Source of the DNA: Pedobacter alluvionis | GTDB taxonomy: Bacteria; Bacteroidota; Bacteroidia; Sphingobacteriales; Sphingobacteriaceae | Assembly: GCF_003664035.1 (NCBI RefSeq) | Contig: NZ_RCCK01000011.1 | Coordinates: 310,001 to 374,000 of the forward strand | Length of the DNA: 64,000 nt | Direction of reading: 5' to 3' | Part shown: positions 62,572-64,000 of the stretch, in pieces | Numbering within the stretch: position 1 is the first letter of the stretch | Layout: every line of letters starts with the position of its first letter | Translations under genes and position numbers: made by a program | Notes under the pieces: generated by a model | Seen by the model: the letters and a program-made list of their open reading frames with translations, nothing else | What the model was told of the DNA's origin: nothing | Database searches by the model: none

Positions 62572-62975
62572 ACTGTGTTTATCTGTTCTTCAATGAAAAC
62601 TTTGCATTTATTGGTCTGCAAAGCGATGAAGAATTTGTAGAAATAACCCTGACGATTGAAATAAAAATATTTTTAAATACGCTCTTCAGAATTATTATAC
62701 AATAATAGATTTATTCTGTGAGGCTCGCAAAAGAAAATATCCACATATAAACATGGGTGATGGAATAGGTAAGGTGGATGATAGGCATTATATATAAGTT
62801 AGATGTCCATAGTCGGTGGTCTTTAGGCTATCATTGATTAACGATCACCAGCTCTCTCCATCATCCCTTTTCCATCTTACCTCTGCCATCCTCCAATCAT
62901 TCTCTCATTCAATCATTCCCTCCCTCAATCATTCAATTTTCCCTATCTTCATCCGATTATTCAAAATCCTATTTA
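62572..62975. other. Intergenic region with pyrimidine-rich low-complexity tract
   Basis: No gene visible. Bases about 62855-62945 are pyrimidine-rich, with repeated CAATCATTC and CCATC words, ending near the permease start. Bases 62745-62800 carry GTGATGGAATAGGTAAGGTG. Repeats here are short and degenerate. Confidence 0.6.
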
Positions 62976-64000
62976 ATGCAACAAAAAAAGCAGCTTTCGC
63001 TATTCGATTTATCCATGATTGTGGTGAGTCTGGTTATTGGAATGGGTGTATTTCGTACGCCTGTAAATGTAGCGGCGAAAGCGCAAATTCCAGAGTTATT
63101 TTACCTGGCCTGGTTTATTGGTGGCTTCGTGGCTTTTTGCGGTGCCTTAACCTATGCCGAAATTGGTTCCCGTTTTCCGGTAACAGGTGGATATTATAAA
63201 ATATTTTCTGCAGCCTATCATCCCTCTATCGCTTTTGCAATTAATTGTATTGTTATTATTTCCAGCGCAGCATCTGTAGCGGCAATTTCAATTATTGGTG
63301 CAGAATACCTGAGTAAAATTATTTTGCCTGTTGGTAAACAAACAGAAACCTATCGGGTCGCCATAGCCATTATTACTATTTTAACATTCTATTTCATTAA
63401 CCTTTTAGGTTTGAAAGCGAGTTCTAAAACGCAAAATGTACTAACTGTAATTAAAATCGGAATGATTTTAACGCTGATTTGCGCGGTATTTTTTGGCGGA
63501 CAAACCGAAACCATAACTCCTGTTTTTAAAACAGCAACAGGTGCTTTACCAACCTGGTCTGATTATGGAAAAGCTTTGGGTTTATGCTTAATTGCCGTTT
63601 CTTTTTCTTATGCAGGTTATGCACAAACCATCAACTTTGGTGGCGAAATTAAAGAAGCCAAAAAAGTGATTCCACGTGCTATCATTATTGGCTTAAACAT
63701 TATTGTAATTCTTTATCTGGCCATCAACTATGTGTATGTAAAGGTGATTGGTTTTGAAGAATTAAAATCAGCAGAAAGTATAGCAGCGATATTAGCTTCG
63801 AAGATATTTGGTCCTGCCGGATTTAAAGCACTTTCTGTAATTATCTTTTTTTCTGTAATGGGTTATATAAATGTAAACCTGTTGAGTAACCCAAGGGCAA
63901 TGTTTGCTATGGGCGAAGAAGGTGCCCTGCCAAAAATATTCAGCAGGATGAATAAAAAAACAGAGGTAATGACCATTAGCTTAACAGTTTTTACATTAAT
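62976..64000 (+). CDS. APC-family amino acid permease, cut by the window end
   Basis: Starts at the ATG at 62976 (MQQKKQLSLFDLSMIVVSLV) and stays open for 341 codons to the last base. About nine to ten membrane helices are already present. VIGMGVFRTPVNVAAKAQIP at the first helix and FVAFCGALTYAEIGSRFPVT are APC superfamily signatures, and FSYAGYAQTINFGGEIKEAK lies in helix 6. Substrate unknown. The C-terminus is beyond the window. Confidence 0.9.
   Translation, partial: MQQKKQLSLFDLSMIVVSLVIGMGVFRTPVNVAAKAQIPELFYLAWFIGGFVAFCGALTYAEIGSRFPVTGGYYKIFSAAYHPSIAFAINCIVIISSAASVAAISIIGAEYLSKIILPVGKQTETYRVAIAIITILTFYFINLLGLKASSKTQNVLTVIKIGMILTLICAVFFGGQTETITPVFKTATGALPTWSDYGKALGLCLIAVSFSYAGYAQTINFGGEIKEAKKVIPRAIIIGLNIIVILYLAINYVYVKVIGFEELKSAESIAAILASKIFGPAGFKALSVIIFFSVMGYINVNLLSNPRAMFAMGEEGALPKIFSRMNKKTEVMTISLTVFTL

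Noticed and set aside
62816..63199. 127-codon plus-strand frame overlapping the permease start
   Set aside because: Its first part is the pyrimidine-rich low-complexity tract and its second part is out of frame with a strongly conserved permease sequence.
1..64000. tRNA, rRNA or prophage genes
   Set aside because: I saw no cloverleaf with a GTTCGANTC-type T arm in the intergenic spaces, no rRNA sequence and no phage structural or integrase genes.

Overview
The window looks like chromosomal DNA from a Bacteroidota member close to Pedobacter (Sphingobacteriaceae). The pointers are AT-rich coding sequence, few recognisable Shine-Dalgarno sites, several TAnnTTTG-type -7 promoter boxes, and family-level hallmarks: a long IspG, a HemC-HemD fusion, TamB with a lipoprotein-type TamA, a GLPGLI-like domain, PnuC under a TPP riboswitch, a DUF4230 protein, and many intergenic dispersed repeats. 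I saw no rRNA, tRNA, CRISPR array, transposase or prophage. Almost all of it is housekeeping DNA; the unusual material is mostly between genes.

Layout. 0.1-12 kb (+): a branched-chain amino acid cluster, ilvN-(VOC)-(DinB)-ilvC-leuC-(ABM)-leuD-(ModF-like ABC)-leuB-leuA-ilvA, then a cupin; ilvB and ilvD are not in view. 12-18.5 kb (mostly -): DUF4230 protein, a small lipoprotein (+), an orphan ABC ATPase, an ECF sigma / membrane anti-sigma-like / beta-barrel trio, and an outer-membrane protein. 18.5-28.6 kb (-): a heme cluster, hemA-hemCD-hemB-hemL-[histidine kinase-response regulator-TPR protein]-hemE-[48-aa antitoxin-like ORF]-hemJ, covering glutamyl-tRNA to uroporphyrinogen/coproporphyrinogen plus the HemJ oxidase. 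28.7-39 kb: DoxX, an alpha/beta hydrolase, a UPF0158 gene broken by an in-frame TGA, an MscS channel, ispG, a secreted two-domain hydrolase, RDD, LiaF-like and PspC envelope-stress genes, and an SDR.

39-46 kb: mlaE-mlaF, a DUF2281/PIN toxin-antitoxin pair overlapping a methyltransferase, an unusual lipoprotein, msrA, an acyl-CoA-dehydrogenase-like flavoprotein, and pnuC behind a TPP riboswitch. 46-62.6 kb: topoisomerase IV genes parC and parE separated by a secreted PNGase F-like enzyme, cdd, tamB-tamA and a YihY/BrkB protein. The window ends inside an APC-family permease.

The most notable signals are (1) arrays of a degenerate 7-nt unit, AARGNNN, mostly starting at gene stop codons; (2) a heptad-rich self-complementary insert in the linker of the TPP riboswitch; (3) a modular composite repeat with four copies, two carrying the same hairpin module in the centre; (4) a 22-nt element that supplies the stop codon of two unrelated genes; and (5) a ParC with a long disordered tail ending in a sliding-clamp-binding-like pentapeptide. 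No complete undescribed protein system stands out. Functional statements rest on reading motifs by eye, without database searches.
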